A stretch of DNA of 13,886 bases from CAZAMT01 sp964486145 (GCA_964486145.1 CAZAMT010000088.1:1-13886), one strand, 5' to 3'. Shown: positions 1 to 7,736, counted from the stretch's first letter. Numbers and translations: made by a program. Notes: generated by a model from the letters alone, not told the origin.

Positions 1-33
1 AATGAATTGTATCCAAATTAAAAAATCAATATC

Positions 34-1884
34 ATGTATTCTTTTAAAAAGTATTTCATTTTAGCCATTGCACCCGTAATTTTTATAACTTTTTTTTCAT
101 GTCGTCAGAATAAGGAAAACGATGAAAACCGTTTCCCCGTGCAGGGATGGAATATCCTGTCGCAACATGAGGAGCAGGCAGAGCGCGTTATTGAGCGCAG
201 CCGCGATTACAACATCAACCATTTGCAGTTGTCGCACCAGATAATTATGGACCTGCGGCATGCAAAAAATCCGGGGGTTGCCACCAAAGTAAACCGGCTG
301 ACGAAAGAAGCGCATGAAGCAGGAATTGAAGAAGTATGTGTGTGGGATCATGCACTGTATCACCTCGATTATTATCCCGATAAATTCAGAACCGGCCCCA
401 ATGATCTTATTAATCTCGATAATCCCGAATTCTGGAAATGGATTAAAAACGATTACCGCGAAATGCTCGATCTCGTGCCCGATATCGACGGTATCATTCT
501 CACATTTATAGAAACAGGCGCACACGTGGAAGACCAGTATTCAGAAGTGATGAAAACCGAAGAAGAAAAACTGGCCGCCATGGTCGATACGCTGGCATCG
601 GTTATTATCGATGAGCGCGGGTTGCAGTTATATGTAAGGACTTTCGTGTATAACAGGGCCGAACTGTCTTCGATGCTGAAATGCATCAACCTGGTGAAAA
701 ACCCGAAACTCAGGGTGATGACCAAAGAGGTTCCGCACGACTTTTTCCTCACGCACCCGGTGTCGCAATTTGTGGAGGATATTCGTTTCCCTACCATTAT
801 TGAATTCGATGCCGCGCATGAATACAACGGGCAGGGAATTATCGCAAGCATGTTTCCCGATATTCATCTGAAACGGTGGGCCTTTTATCGCAATCTACCC
901 AATGTAATTGGCTATGTTGCCCGCACTGATCGTGGAAATACTACAACCATTATCGATAATCCTGCCGAAATTAACCTGTTCGCCATCAAAAAAGCGGTAG
1001 ATGATGAAATAACCCCACCGGCCGATTCAATTTACGCTCAGTTTATTCGTGAAACCTACGGAGACGAATCGCTGATCTATTTAGAGCCGGCTTTCAAAAA
1101 AGCTGCAGAAGCTGTAAAATCGTCATTTTACACCCTTGGCCTTAATATCAATTCGCATTCGCGACTGCAGTACAACGACAATTCTTCGTACCAGCGCCAT
1201 GTTTCGGGGAAATGGATGGAAAACCCTGTCATTCATATCGGGCACAGCATTGATAAAGAATTTCATTACTGGAAAGATGTTGTTAATCATCTTGCACCGG
1301 CAGAATATAAACGTTCTGAAAATACACAGCTTGCCCGCGAAAGTCAATGGGTGTTTCAAAAAGGTTGGCTGCAACCTGAAGAGTTGATTACCCGTGAGTA
1401 TCTGGATTACGTTCTCACCGAAAAAAAATACGGTACACAGCAGGCGAAGGAAGCGCTTGAGCTGGTGAAGCAGACCGAACCAATTGTTGAAAACAAGGTG
1501 CATTACGACACATTGCTGCATGTTTTCGAACGAACGGCAATGACAGCAGAACTCTATGAGGCCACTGCCAAACTGTTTTTCGGATACCGGCTGCTGGCTA
1601 AAAAAAACGGAGCAGATAAAGATTACGCCACCGAAATTGTGGACGACGGCCTGAAACACACGTTCGACATTTGTATGACAATGAACGAATACCCGCACAA
1701 AGGGCCGACCGGCCAATTTCACTGGCAGGAGGATGTTTACCGCGGGCTGGCTTATTACAATACAGTTAAACTGCGGGAAAACGATGATTACCGTGTTCGG
1801 TTCTTTCCGTATTTTCCGTTTGGAGGATTAGAAGAAGAAGCGAGAACAGAAATCTGGCAAACAGCGATGGATAATAAACCATAA
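34..1884 (+). CDS. Lipoprotein with GH67-like alpha-glucuronidase fold
   Basis: This is probably an exported glycosidase that removes alpha-linked glucuronic acid from a glycan. The 616-residue product begins with a lipoprotein signal peptide: a KK pair, a hydrophobic stretch at residues 8-21, then Cys23. No overall match was recognised at first sight, but three segments line up with my memory of GH67. PDIDGIILTFIETG (E160) corresponds to the GH67 segment carrying the catalytic acid. PHDFFLTHPVS (D236) and HEYNGQG (E263) correspond to the GH67 pair PIDFQPREPVS and QEYLGQ that carry the two catalytic bases. Spacings are close to GH67: E160 to D236 is 76 residues against about 73, and D236 to E263 is 27 against 28. 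At 616 residues it is shorter than typical GH67 enzymes (roughly 700). Only 33 bases precede the ATG, so its promoter and any upstream operon partner are not visible. The glycosidase-like barrel is reasonably sure; the exact substrate is not. It could be a separate family related to GH67. Confidence 0.65.
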   Translation: MYSFKKYFILAIAPVIFITFFSCRQNKENDENRFPVQGWNILSQHEEQAERVIERSRDYNINHLQLSHQIIMDLRHAKNPGVATKVNRLTKEAHEAGIEEVCVWDHALYHLDYYPDKFRTGPNDLINLDNPEFWKWIKNDYREMLDLVPDIDGIILTFIETGAHVEDQYSEVMKTEEEKLAAMVDTLASVIIDERGLQLYVRTFVYNRAELSSMLKCINLVKNPKLRVMTKEVPHDFFLTHPVSQFVEDIRFPTIIEFDAAHEYNGQGIIASMFPDIHLKRWAFYRNLPNVIGYVARTDRGNTTTIIDNPAEINLFAIKKAVDDEITPPADSIYAQFIRETYGDESLIYLEPAFKKAAEAVKSSFYTLGLNINSHSRLQYNDNSSYQRHVSGKWMENPVIHIGHSIDKEFHYWKDVVNHLAPAEYKRSENTQLARESQWVFQKGWLQPEELITREYLDYVLTEKKYGTQQAKEALELVKQTEPIVENKVHYDTLLHVFERTAMTAELYEATAKLFFGYRLLAKKNGADKDYATEIVDDGLKHTFDICMTMNEYPHKGPTGQFHWQEDVYRGLAYYNTVKLRENDDYRVRFFPYFPFGGLEEEARTEIWQTAMDNKP

Positions 1885-1938
1885 AAACGATATTGGCCCA
1901 ATAGGGGATGTTAACAAAGTAAATTGCAAAAAGTAAAA

Positions 1939-2010
1939 ATGAAAACCAATAGATGACTGATTATAATAATAACATTAATTTTATTCTATATTGGACAGGA
2001 AATTCCGTAA
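1939..2010 (+). pseudogene. Possible fossil of a signal-peptide coding start
   Basis: Starting at ATG 1939 the frame reads MKTNR, then TGA at 1954-1956, then LIIIITLILFYIGQEIP and a TAA at 2008-2010. Ignoring the TGA, this has the basic N-terminus, hydrophobic core and GQ end of a Bacteroidota secretory signal peptide. No coding sequence continues after it; the next gene starts in a different frame within 10 to 31 bases. It could be the remains of a deleted or replaced exported protein. The region is AT-rich, and AT-rich DNA readily encodes Ile/Leu runs, so chance resemblance is a serious alternative. Confidence 0.2.
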
Positions 2011-2019
2011 AGTATAAAT

Positions 2020-5000
2020 ATGATTAAAAATAAAAATAAAATGAAATCATCACAACTACTTATTCTAATTTTGATGGCGTTGATGTTTACGCAATGTCAA
2101 AACTCCCCAAAACCGCCACTCGAAGAGGATTCATTTGCAGATATTGCGAATAATTTCGAAAATCCGCCAACGGATTACAGCACCGGCCCGCTTTGGGTGT
2201 GGAATGACGAGGTTACCAAAGAAAAAATTGCCGCGCAGATGCAGGCGTTTAAAAATCAAAACATCCTGCAGGTGTTTATCCACCCGCGCCCGGGCCTTAT
2301 TACCGAATACCTTTCGGATGAGTGGTTTGAATTGTCGCGATATACGTTGGAAAAAGGAGAAGAGCTGGATATGAATGTCTGGATTTACGATGAAAATTCA
2401 TTTCCAAGCGGTTTTGGCGGAGGCCATGTACAGGCCGAAATGCCGGAATCCTATACGCAGGGAAGTGTTATTGTTCCCCGCAAGGGAAATCAAATCGATC
2501 CGGATAAGTACGATGATTATGTCATCATTCTGAAAAAATCGGGAGAGGAATTCGAATTGCCCCAACAAATCCCGGATAGTTTTACCGAAGACTATTATGC
2601 TTTTGAAGTACTGAAAGAACCGGAAAGCGGTTGGTATGGCGGTTTTTCCTATGTCGATTTACTGATTCCCGGGGTTACGGAAAAGTTTATCGATGTTACC
2701 ATGACCGGTTATGAAGAAGTGATGGGAGAGGAGTTTGGCAAAAGGGTACCGGGAGTTTTTACGGATGAGCCGAATATTTCGCCGCGGGGTGGAAAAGGAG
2801 TCCGCTTTAGTCCGGTGTTGTTCAATGCATTTGAAGAACGGTGGGGGTACGATTTAAAAATGCACCTGCCGTTGCTTTTTGAAGAAGTAGGCGATTACAA
2901 AAGAGTACGTTACAACTATTACCGGCTGCTGCTCGAGTTGTTTATTGAGCGCTGGTCGATTCCGTGGTATGAATACACCGAAAGCAAAAATCTGGACTGG
3001 ACAGGTCATTACTGGGAGCACGGCTGGCCGAGCCCGCATCACGGCGGCGATAACATGGCCATGTATGCCTGGCACCAGGTTCCGGGAATCGATATGCTCT
3101 TCAATACATTCAGCGAGCGCCCCGACCAGTTTGGAAATGTTCGCGCGGTAAAAGAACTGAGTTCGGTTGTAAACCAGATGGGAAGAAAACGGGCATTGTC
3201 TGAAACCTACGGGGGTTCGGGCTGGGAACTCGATTTTAAGGATATGAAACGCAACGGTGACTGGCAATATACCCTTGGCGTTAATTTCATGAATCAGCAC
3301 CTTTCATACATGACATTGAAAGGAAGACGAAAAGGGGACTTCCCGCAGTCGTTTTTAACCCATGCACCGTATTGGGAGGATTACGGTGTGCTGGCTCAAT
3401 ACTACGCAAGGCTGTCGCTTGCCCTCAGTCACGGGCAGCAAATCAATCATACACTCATTCTTGAACCGACCACCACAGCCTGGATGTATTATTCACCCAC
3501 TGTGGAAAACGATAACATGACCGAAATTGAAGAAAGTTTCCGGGGGTTGGTGGACAACATGGAAAAGTGGCAACTGGAATACGATTTAGGCGCCGAAAAT
3601 ATCATCAAAAATCATGGCGCGGTTATTGACTCCCGATTTTACATCGGCTTACGGTATTATGACCAGGTAATTTTACCCCCAAATTTCGAAAATATCGATG
3701 AAGATACATGGGATCTCCTTCGTGAATATGTCAGAAAAGGCGGACAGGTATTCAGCTTTTCCATTCCGCAGTTGGTCAACGGCATTCCTTCGGATGAAGT
3801 AAAACAAATGGCGCAGGAAAATGACAACTGGGTGGAAATAACGTCCATAAATGAACCGGAAGTACTGCAGGCATTGCAGGAACCGGATTTCATAGTTGAA
3901 AATCCGGAAAGCATTAACGGTAAGGTTTATCACATGCGCCGCCATTTTGTCGATGGGCAGCTTGTATTCTGGAGTAATTACAATGAGGAAGGTATTGAAA
4001 AGATTCGTTTTAGCATCGAAGGAAAATCCATTTCATTGCTCGATCCGTTTTCCGGCGAAATTACCGGTTTTGCGGCACAGATTGAAGATGGTATGGCACA
4101 CATTGAATTTGATTTACCGGCAGCAGGCAGCAAGTTGTTGTTTGTTCATGATGATACCGATGCAGCACCGCCCGTAGAAAGTAAAACGAATGATTCTGGC
4201 AACTGGCAAAAAATGCAGATTTCGGAAACCCAGGTTGTAGCCTCTGAACCGAATACACTTACGCTCGACTATGTCGATTTAAAAGTTCAGGGAAAAACTT
4301 TCGATGATCTTTACTTTTCCATGGCAGCCGATTCGGCTTATAAATTAAACGGTCTTGAGCAATACGGCCGCTCGGGTTACAATCCCTGGGCGGTGGCGGT
4401 GCAATATCGTACCAATATCATCGATATGGGAGATCGATTTGACGAGAATAGCGGTTTTACGGCAACCTATAATTTTAAAATCGACCGTGGTTTTCAACCC
4501 AAAGAGTTGAAAGCCGTGGTGGAATGGGCACATTTATATGATGTTACTATTAACGGAAATCCGGTTGAACCAGTACCTGGTGAAAGCTGGCTCGACCATT
4601 CCTTTAATGTTTTCGATATTTCGAACGAAGTAAACCCCGGAAATAACCGGATTACGCTATCCGTTCAACCTATGCACATTCACGCCGAAATTGAACCGGT
4701 TTACCTGGTCGGCGATTTTTCGCTGCAACCACAGCAAAAAGGATTTTTGCTTACTGAAAGAAAGCCGCTGGAGACAGGTTCGTGGCAGAAACAGGGAATG
4801 CCGTTTTACAGCGAAAGTGTTCGCTACAGCAAAGCACTGGATGCAGAAGCCGTTAAGGAATATAAAGTTGAACTGAATGACTGGGAAGGGACAGTGGCCC
4901 GGGTTCTGGTGAATGGTGAAAAGGTGGGTATCATCGGTTGGCCGCCGTATGAATTTAATCTTACCTCACATTTAGAGGAAGGACAGAACACGGTAGCGGT

Positions 5001-5181
5001 AGAAGTAGTTGGCTCGCTTAAAAATCTGCTCGGACCACACCATGGTAATATTCGCGAAGGTATTGTAACCCCGTGGAGCTGGTTTAACGGTCCCCGGAAT
5101 ATGCCGCCCGGAGATGAATACCATTGCCTCGATTACGGAATGATGGAAGATTTTGATATAATGACGAAAAGCGGGAATTGA
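2020..5181 (+). CDS. GH106-related glycoside hydrolase lipoprotein
   Basis: This is a large exported glycoside hydrolase, probably acting on rhamnose or a related terminal sugar. There are two candidate starts: ATG 2020 gives 1053 residues, while ATG 2041 (MKSSQLLILILM) gives a better-shaped lipoprotein signal ending FTQC (Cys26 from 2020, Cys19 from 2041), and I prefer 2041. The N-terminal half has signatures I associate with GH106-related barrels: LWVWND near residue 65, HPRPGLITEYLS from H88, IYDENSFPSGFGGGH (D124, E125) and FTDEP (E250). It also has GHYWEHGWPSPHHGG near 330, a possible metal site, and SETYGGSGW (E395). Acidic residues E250 and E395 are candidate catalytic positions, not proven. 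The C-terminal third looks like beta-sandwich, galactose-binding-like modules and ends with NLLGPHHG near 1007, common at the end of this group. Rhamnosidase activity is the family expectation; this branch differs from characterised GH106 and may cleave something else. It lies 135 bp after the GH67-like gene and is likely co-regulated. Confidence 0.75.
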   Translation: MIKNKNKMKSSQLLILILMALMFTQCQNSPKPPLEEDSFADIANNFENPPTDYSTGPLWVWNDEVTKEKIAAQMQAFKNQNILQVFIHPRPGLITEYLSDEWFELSRYTLEKGEELDMNVWIYDENSFPSGFGGGHVQAEMPESYTQGSVIVPRKGNQIDPDKYDDYVIILKKSGEEFELPQQIPDSFTEDYYAFEVLKEPESGWYGGFSYVDLLIPGVTEKFIDVTMTGYEEVMGEEFGKRVPGVFTDEPNISPRGGKGVRFSPVLFNAFEERWGYDLKMHLPLLFEEVGDYKRVRYNYYRLLLELFIERWSIPWYEYTESKNLDWTGHYWEHGWPSPHHGGDNMAMYAWHQVPGIDMLFNTFSERPDQFGNVRAVKELSSVVNQMGRKRALSETYGGSGWELDFKDMKRNGDWQYTLGVNFMNQHLSYMTLKGRRKGDFPQSFLTHAPYWEDYGVLAQYYARLSLALSHGQQINHTLILEPTTTAWMYYSPTVENDNMTEIEESFRGLVDNMEKWQLEYDLGAENIIKNHGAVIDSRFYIGLRYYDQVILPPNFENIDEDTWDLLREYVRKGGQVFSFSIPQLVNGIPSDEVKQMAQENDNWVEITSINEPEVLQALQEPDFIVENPESINGKVYHMRRHFVDGQLVFWSNYNEEGIEKIRFSIEGKSISLLDPFSGEITGFAAQIEDGMAHIEFDLPAAGSKLLFVHDDTDAAPPVESKTNDSGNWQKMQISETQVVASEPNTLTLDYVDLKVQGKTFDDLYFSMAADSAYKLNGLEQYGRSGYNPWAVAVQYRTNIIDMGDRFDENSGFTATYNFKIDRGFQPKELKAVVEWAHLYDVTINGNPVEPVPGESWLDHSFNVFDISNEVNPGNNRITLSVQPMHIHAEIEPVYLVGDFSLQPQQKGFLLTERKPLETGSWQKQGMPFYSESVRYSKALDAEAVKEYKVELNDWEGTVARVLVNGEKVGIIGWPPYEFNLTSHLEEGQNTVAVEVVGSLKNLLGPHHGNIREGIVTPWSWFNGPRNMPPGDEYHCLDYGMMEDFDIMTKSGN

Positions 5182-5202
5182 TATATAATTCGAATTGATT
5201 GG

Positions 5203-5345
5203 CTTACGCCCTTTCAGGGCTTTTGTGTTCGCGTATCTGAACGCACAGGGCATCGCCCTATGAGTTAAACGGCGATAGTCCAAAAGCCCTGTAAGGGCGC
5301 AAGCATCAGAATATGAGGGCAATAGCAAAAGAGCCCTGGAAGGGC
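5203..5345. repeat. REP-like hairpin cluster, GCCCT-N3-AGGGC units
   Basis: Four short palindromes with 5-base arms and 3-base loops lie between the GH106-related gene and the isomerase gene. They are at 5208-5220 (GCCCTTTCAGGGC), 5247-5259 (AGGGCATCGCCCT, arms swapped), 5286-5298 (GCCCTGTAAGGGC) and 5333-5345 (GCCCTGGAAGGGC). The first and third units also sit in a larger inverted repeat: 5203-5225 and 5281-5303 are reverse complements over 23 bases with two mismatches, bracketing the swapped unit. A third partial copy begins at 5326 (CAAAAGAGCCCT). Similar GCCCT/AGGGC intergenic repeats are, from memory, dispersed widely in Bacteroidota genomes. The element may fold in RNA and dampen or end transcription between the two genes. 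No open frame of interest runs through it. Confidence 0.75.
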
Positions 5346-5388
5346 GATGGCAAAAACAAAATAATATTAAAACTGTAAATAATAAAAT

Positions 5389-6810
5389 ATGAATTCCAAC
5401 ACCAAAACCGGATTAATAGGCATTGGCCTCGACACCTACTGGCCGCAATTCGAAAACCTTCTGGAAAATCTGACCGGATACCAGAATCAAATCAAACAAA
5501 AACTGGCAAATTTCGGCGCAAATGTTGTTGATGCCGGGTTAGTTGATAATCCCGTAAAAGCCCGCGAAGCCGGAGATTTTTTGAAGAAATCGGATATTAA
5601 CGTACTGTTTCTCTACGTATCCACCTATGCGCTTTCTTCCACCATTTTACCGGTGGTGCAAAAGATAAAATGCCCGGTGGTCATTCTCAATCTCCAACCC
5701 GTTCCGCAGCTCGATTATGAAAAGTTCAATGCACTGAACGATCGTGGAAAAATGACCGGTGTCTGGCTCGAACACTGCCAGGCTTGTGCTGTCCCTGAAA
5801 TTGCAAGCGTCTTCAATCGTGCCGGAGTTGACTATGATATTGTCACAGGTCACCTGCAGGATGAAAATGCCTGGTCCGAAATCCGACAATGGGTGGAAGC
5901 AACAGTTGTGGCTGAAAACATGCAGCAAAACCGGCTTGGCGTGCTTGGACATTACTACGGCGGCATGCTCGATGTTTATACCGACTTGACCCGGCAAAGC
6001 GCCGCTTTTGGCACCCACATAGAAATGCTTGAAATGTGTGAATTGAAAAAACTACGTGACGAAGTTACCAACGAAGAACTGGAAAATAAAATTGCAGAAT
6101 TCAATACCAGGTTTAATGTAGCACCGGCATGCGACCCGGCGGAGATCAAACGCGCCGCCCAAACTTCCGTGGCGCTGGATAAACTGGTAGGAAACCATCA
6201 ACTGGGTTCAATGGCGTACTATTACGAAGGCGAACCGGGGAATGATTACGAAAATATCGTCACATCGGTAATTGCCGGAAATACGTTACTCACAGGCAAA
6301 GGTATTCCGATAGCAGGTGAATGCGAGGTGAAAAATGCGCAGGCCATGAAAATTATGGCTGAATTCGGTGCCGGCGGCTCGTTTTCCGAATTCTACCTGA
6401 TGGATTTTAACGACGATGTGATTTATCTCGGCCACGACGGACCGGCACATTTTGCCATCTCCGAAGGTAAGGTGAAACTGGTGCCGCTACCCATTTATCA
6501 CGGCAAACCGGGAAAAGGACTTTCCATTCAGATGTCGGTTAAACATGGGCCGGTAACACTGCTGTCGGTGGTTGAAGGAAAAGATGAGATTTTCCTGTTG
6601 GTAGCCGAGGGAGAATCGGTTCCCGGACCGGTACTTGAAATCGGGAATACCAACAGCCGGTATAAATTTTCGCTGGGCGCAAAAGCCTTTATGGATGCCT
6701 GGTCGAAACAGGGCCCCGCGCATCATTGCGCCATCGGGACAGGGCATATTGCGGGAAAAATCGAAAAACTGGGCAAACTTAAGGGTATGGAAGTAGTTCG
6801 GATTTGTTAA
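5389..6810 (+). CDS. L-arabinose/L-fucose isomerase-family protein
   Basis: This is a cytoplasmic metal-dependent aldose-ketose isomerase of the L-fucose/L-arabinose isomerase superfamily (473 residues, no signal peptide). The N-terminal part is a Rossmann-like domain (GLIGIGLDTYW near residue 10, VLFLYVSTYAL near 70, GVLGHYYGGMLD near 185). The C-terminal part keeps the positions that bind Mn2+ in E. coli AraA: E311 in AGECEVK, E334 in GGSFSEFYLMDF, H349 in YLGHDG and the histidine pair H445-H446 in PAHHCAIGTGH. It is similar in length to AraA (about 500) but clearly divergent, so the sugar is uncertain: L-arabinose, L-fucose, D-arabinose or another pentose or deoxyhexose. It follows the repeat cluster after the GH106-related gene, which suggests it handles a sugar freed there. 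It is unrelated in sequence to classical RhaA as far as I can recall. Its stop codon lies one base from that of the convergent regulator gene. Confidence 0.8.
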   Translation: MNSNTKTGLIGIGLDTYWPQFENLLENLTGYQNQIKQKLANFGANVVDAGLVDNPVKAREAGDFLKKSDINVLFLYVSTYALSSTILPVVQKIKCPVVILNLQPVPQLDYEKFNALNDRGKMTGVWLEHCQACAVPEIASVFNRAGVDYDIVTGHLQDENAWSEIRQWVEATVVAENMQQNRLGVLGHYYGGMLDVYTDLTRQSAAFGTHIEMLEMCELKKLRDEVTNEELENKIAEFNTRFNVAPACDPAEIKRAAQTSVALDKLVGNHQLGSMAYYYEGEPGNDYENIVTSVIAGNTLLTGKGIPIAGECEVKNAQAMKIMAEFGAGGSFSEFYLMDFNDDVIYLGHDGPAHFAISEGKVKLVPLPIYHGKPGKGLSIQMSVKHGPVTLLSVVEGKDEIFLLVAEGESVPGPVLEIGNTNSRYKFSLGAKAFMDAWSKQGPAHHCAIGTGHIAGKIEKLGKLKGMEVVRIC

Positions 6811-6811
6811 A

Positions 6812-7549
6812 TTAACTGTTTAGTTTTTTGTTGATTTTTTCGCCGGTTTTACGTAACTCGTTTATAATCAAATCCTGAAAATCTGATTTATATCTTGATA
6901 GAGGAAGGTATGCACCTAAACTGGCGATTACCTTATTATTAATAAATATTGGAACAGCCAAACCAACAACATGGTTTTTAGATTCCTGAAGGCATATACC
7001 TCTTGACTTGATTTTTTGCAACTGTTGTATTAATTTATCCTTGTCTGAAGCTTCGGGCCAGAAATCTTTGGAAGGCAATCCATTTTTTTTAACAAAGTTG
7101 TCCAATTCATTTTTGTCCATACAGGCTAAAATCATCCTTCCTGTGGATGTGCGGTAAACCTCTTTCTCCCTGCTGTTTACAACCTGTAATTCGTGGGTGC
7201 TTTTTACTTCATGGAGGATTACCCGTTCGCCATTTTTTAGTACGGCTAAAATACAACCTTCATTCAGTTTTCCCGTCAGTTGAGCCATCGGTTCACTTGC
7301 AGCAGCAATCAATTCCTGTTTATGGTAATAATTACCGGTAAGTAAATACGACATCGGACCGAGCCGGTAACCGGTCATTCTTCCATGCTGCTCAATATAC
7401 CCGCGGTTCACCATGGTTTTGATGATGTTGGCACAGGTAGCTTTATTTAAATTGAGATGTGAAGAAATTTCATTTAACGTATACAGCTTATTCCGTTCTT
7501 TTCCAACTAGTTCTAATATATCGAAAGCGCGATTGACTACTTGAATCAT
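6812..7549 (-). CDS. IclR-family transcriptional regulator
   Basis: This encodes a 245-residue one-component regulator. Residues about 5-65 form a winged helix-turn-helix (RAFDILELVG, then LNEISSHLNLNKATCANIIKT as two helices with a turn, then RGYIEQHG leading to GYRLGP). Residues about 75-240 form the IclR effector-binding domain, with VVNSREKEVYRTSTGRMILA, KSRGICLQES, VVGLAVPIF and VIASLGAYLP, all typical of the family. IclR proteins usually sense small organic or sugar acids, so a uronate or ketose-acid intermediate is a plausible ligand here, though this is inferred. The gene is divergent from the sulfatase operon across 187 bp that contain candidate operators, fitting local and autogenous control. 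No Shine-Dalgarno is visible before the start. It ends tail-to-tail with the isomerase gene with one base between the stops. Confidence 0.95.
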   Translation of the reverse strand: MIQVVNRAFDILELVGKERNKLYTLNEISSHLNLNKATCANIIKTMVNRGYIEQHGRMTGYRLGPMSYLLTGNYYHKQELIAAASEPMAQLTGKLNEGCILAVLKNGERVILHEVKSTHELQVVNSREKEVYRTSTGRMILACMDKNELDNFVKKNGLPSKDFWPEASDKDKLIQQLQKIKSRGICLQESKNHVVGLAVPIFINNKVIASLGAYLPLSRYKSDFQDLIINELRKTGEKINKKLNS

Positions 7550-7588
7550 ATCATTTGCAATTATTAATGTTGTAAAAATAATAGTTTA

Positions 7589-7607
7589 TATTTTATAATG
7601 TAAAATA
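7589..7607. promoter_or_regulatory. Candidate operator: perfect 7-5-7 inverted repeat
   Basis: TATTTTA (7589-7595) and TAAAATA (7601-7607) are perfect reverse complements separated by TAATG. The site is 40 bases upstream of the IclR-family start codon, where an autoregulatory operator would be expected. The size suits a dimeric helix-turn-helix protein. The bases are all A/T in a very AT-rich region, so chance is a real alternative. Confidence 0.3.
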
Positions 7608-7620
7608 ATTAAGTTAAATA

Positions 7621-7703
7621 TTTCGTATTACTTTGAAATTAGATCATGTTCATTTATTTTGGACGCATAAAAGTCATTTTTAACTGATGGCGGTAATACG
7701 AAA
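7621..7703. promoter_or_regulatory. Widely spaced 11-bp inverted repeat, candidate paired operator
   Basis: TTTCGTATTAC (7621-7631) recurs as its exact reverse complement GTAATACGAAA (7693-7703), with 61 bases between. Both copies lie between the divergent regulator and sulfatase genes. The left copy directly abuts the putative -33 element of the sulfatase promoter and the right copy lies in the presumed leader. This bracketing suggests two half-sites or two binding sites of one regulator, most simply the adjacent IclR-family protein, perhaps by looping. An 11-base exact match with CG content is less likely by chance than the AT-only palindrome nearby. Confidence 0.4.
7632..7661 (+). promoter_or_regulatory. 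Putative Bacteroidota-type promoter for the sulfatase operon
   Basis: TTTG at 7632-7635 matches the -33 element and TTATTTTG at 7654-7661 matches the -7 element TAnnTTTG with one mismatch. The spacer is 18 bases, slightly short of the usual 19-21. Transcription would start near 7669, leaving a leader of roughly 68 bases before the ATG at 7737. It is placed where the operon needs a promoter and is flanked by the 11-bp inverted repeat. Confidence 0.35.
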
Positions 7704-7736
7704 ATTGTAGTTGAATAAATTGAAAAAATATAAGGT

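Noticed and set aside
1123..1722. 199-residue open frame on the minus strand
   Set aside because: It lies wholly antisense to the GH67-like gene, has no recognisable domain, and the plus-strand product has clear protein features.
1887..1905. ATTGG-C-CCAAT palindrome as a terminator after the first gene
   Set aside because: The stem is only five pairs and no T-run follows; too weak to call.
1987..1994. TATATTGG as a -7 promoter element for the GH106-related gene
   Set aside because: One mismatch to TAnnTTTG but no TTTG at the expected upstream distance.
4972..5328. 118-residue minus-strand frame running through the repeat cluster
   Set aside because: It is formed by the antisense of the glycosidase 3' end plus the hairpin repeats, with no protein-like features.
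5203..5345. CRISPR array
   Set aside because: The units are short palindromes with irregular spacing and alternating orientation, not identical direct repeats with uniform spacers, and no cas genes are nearby.
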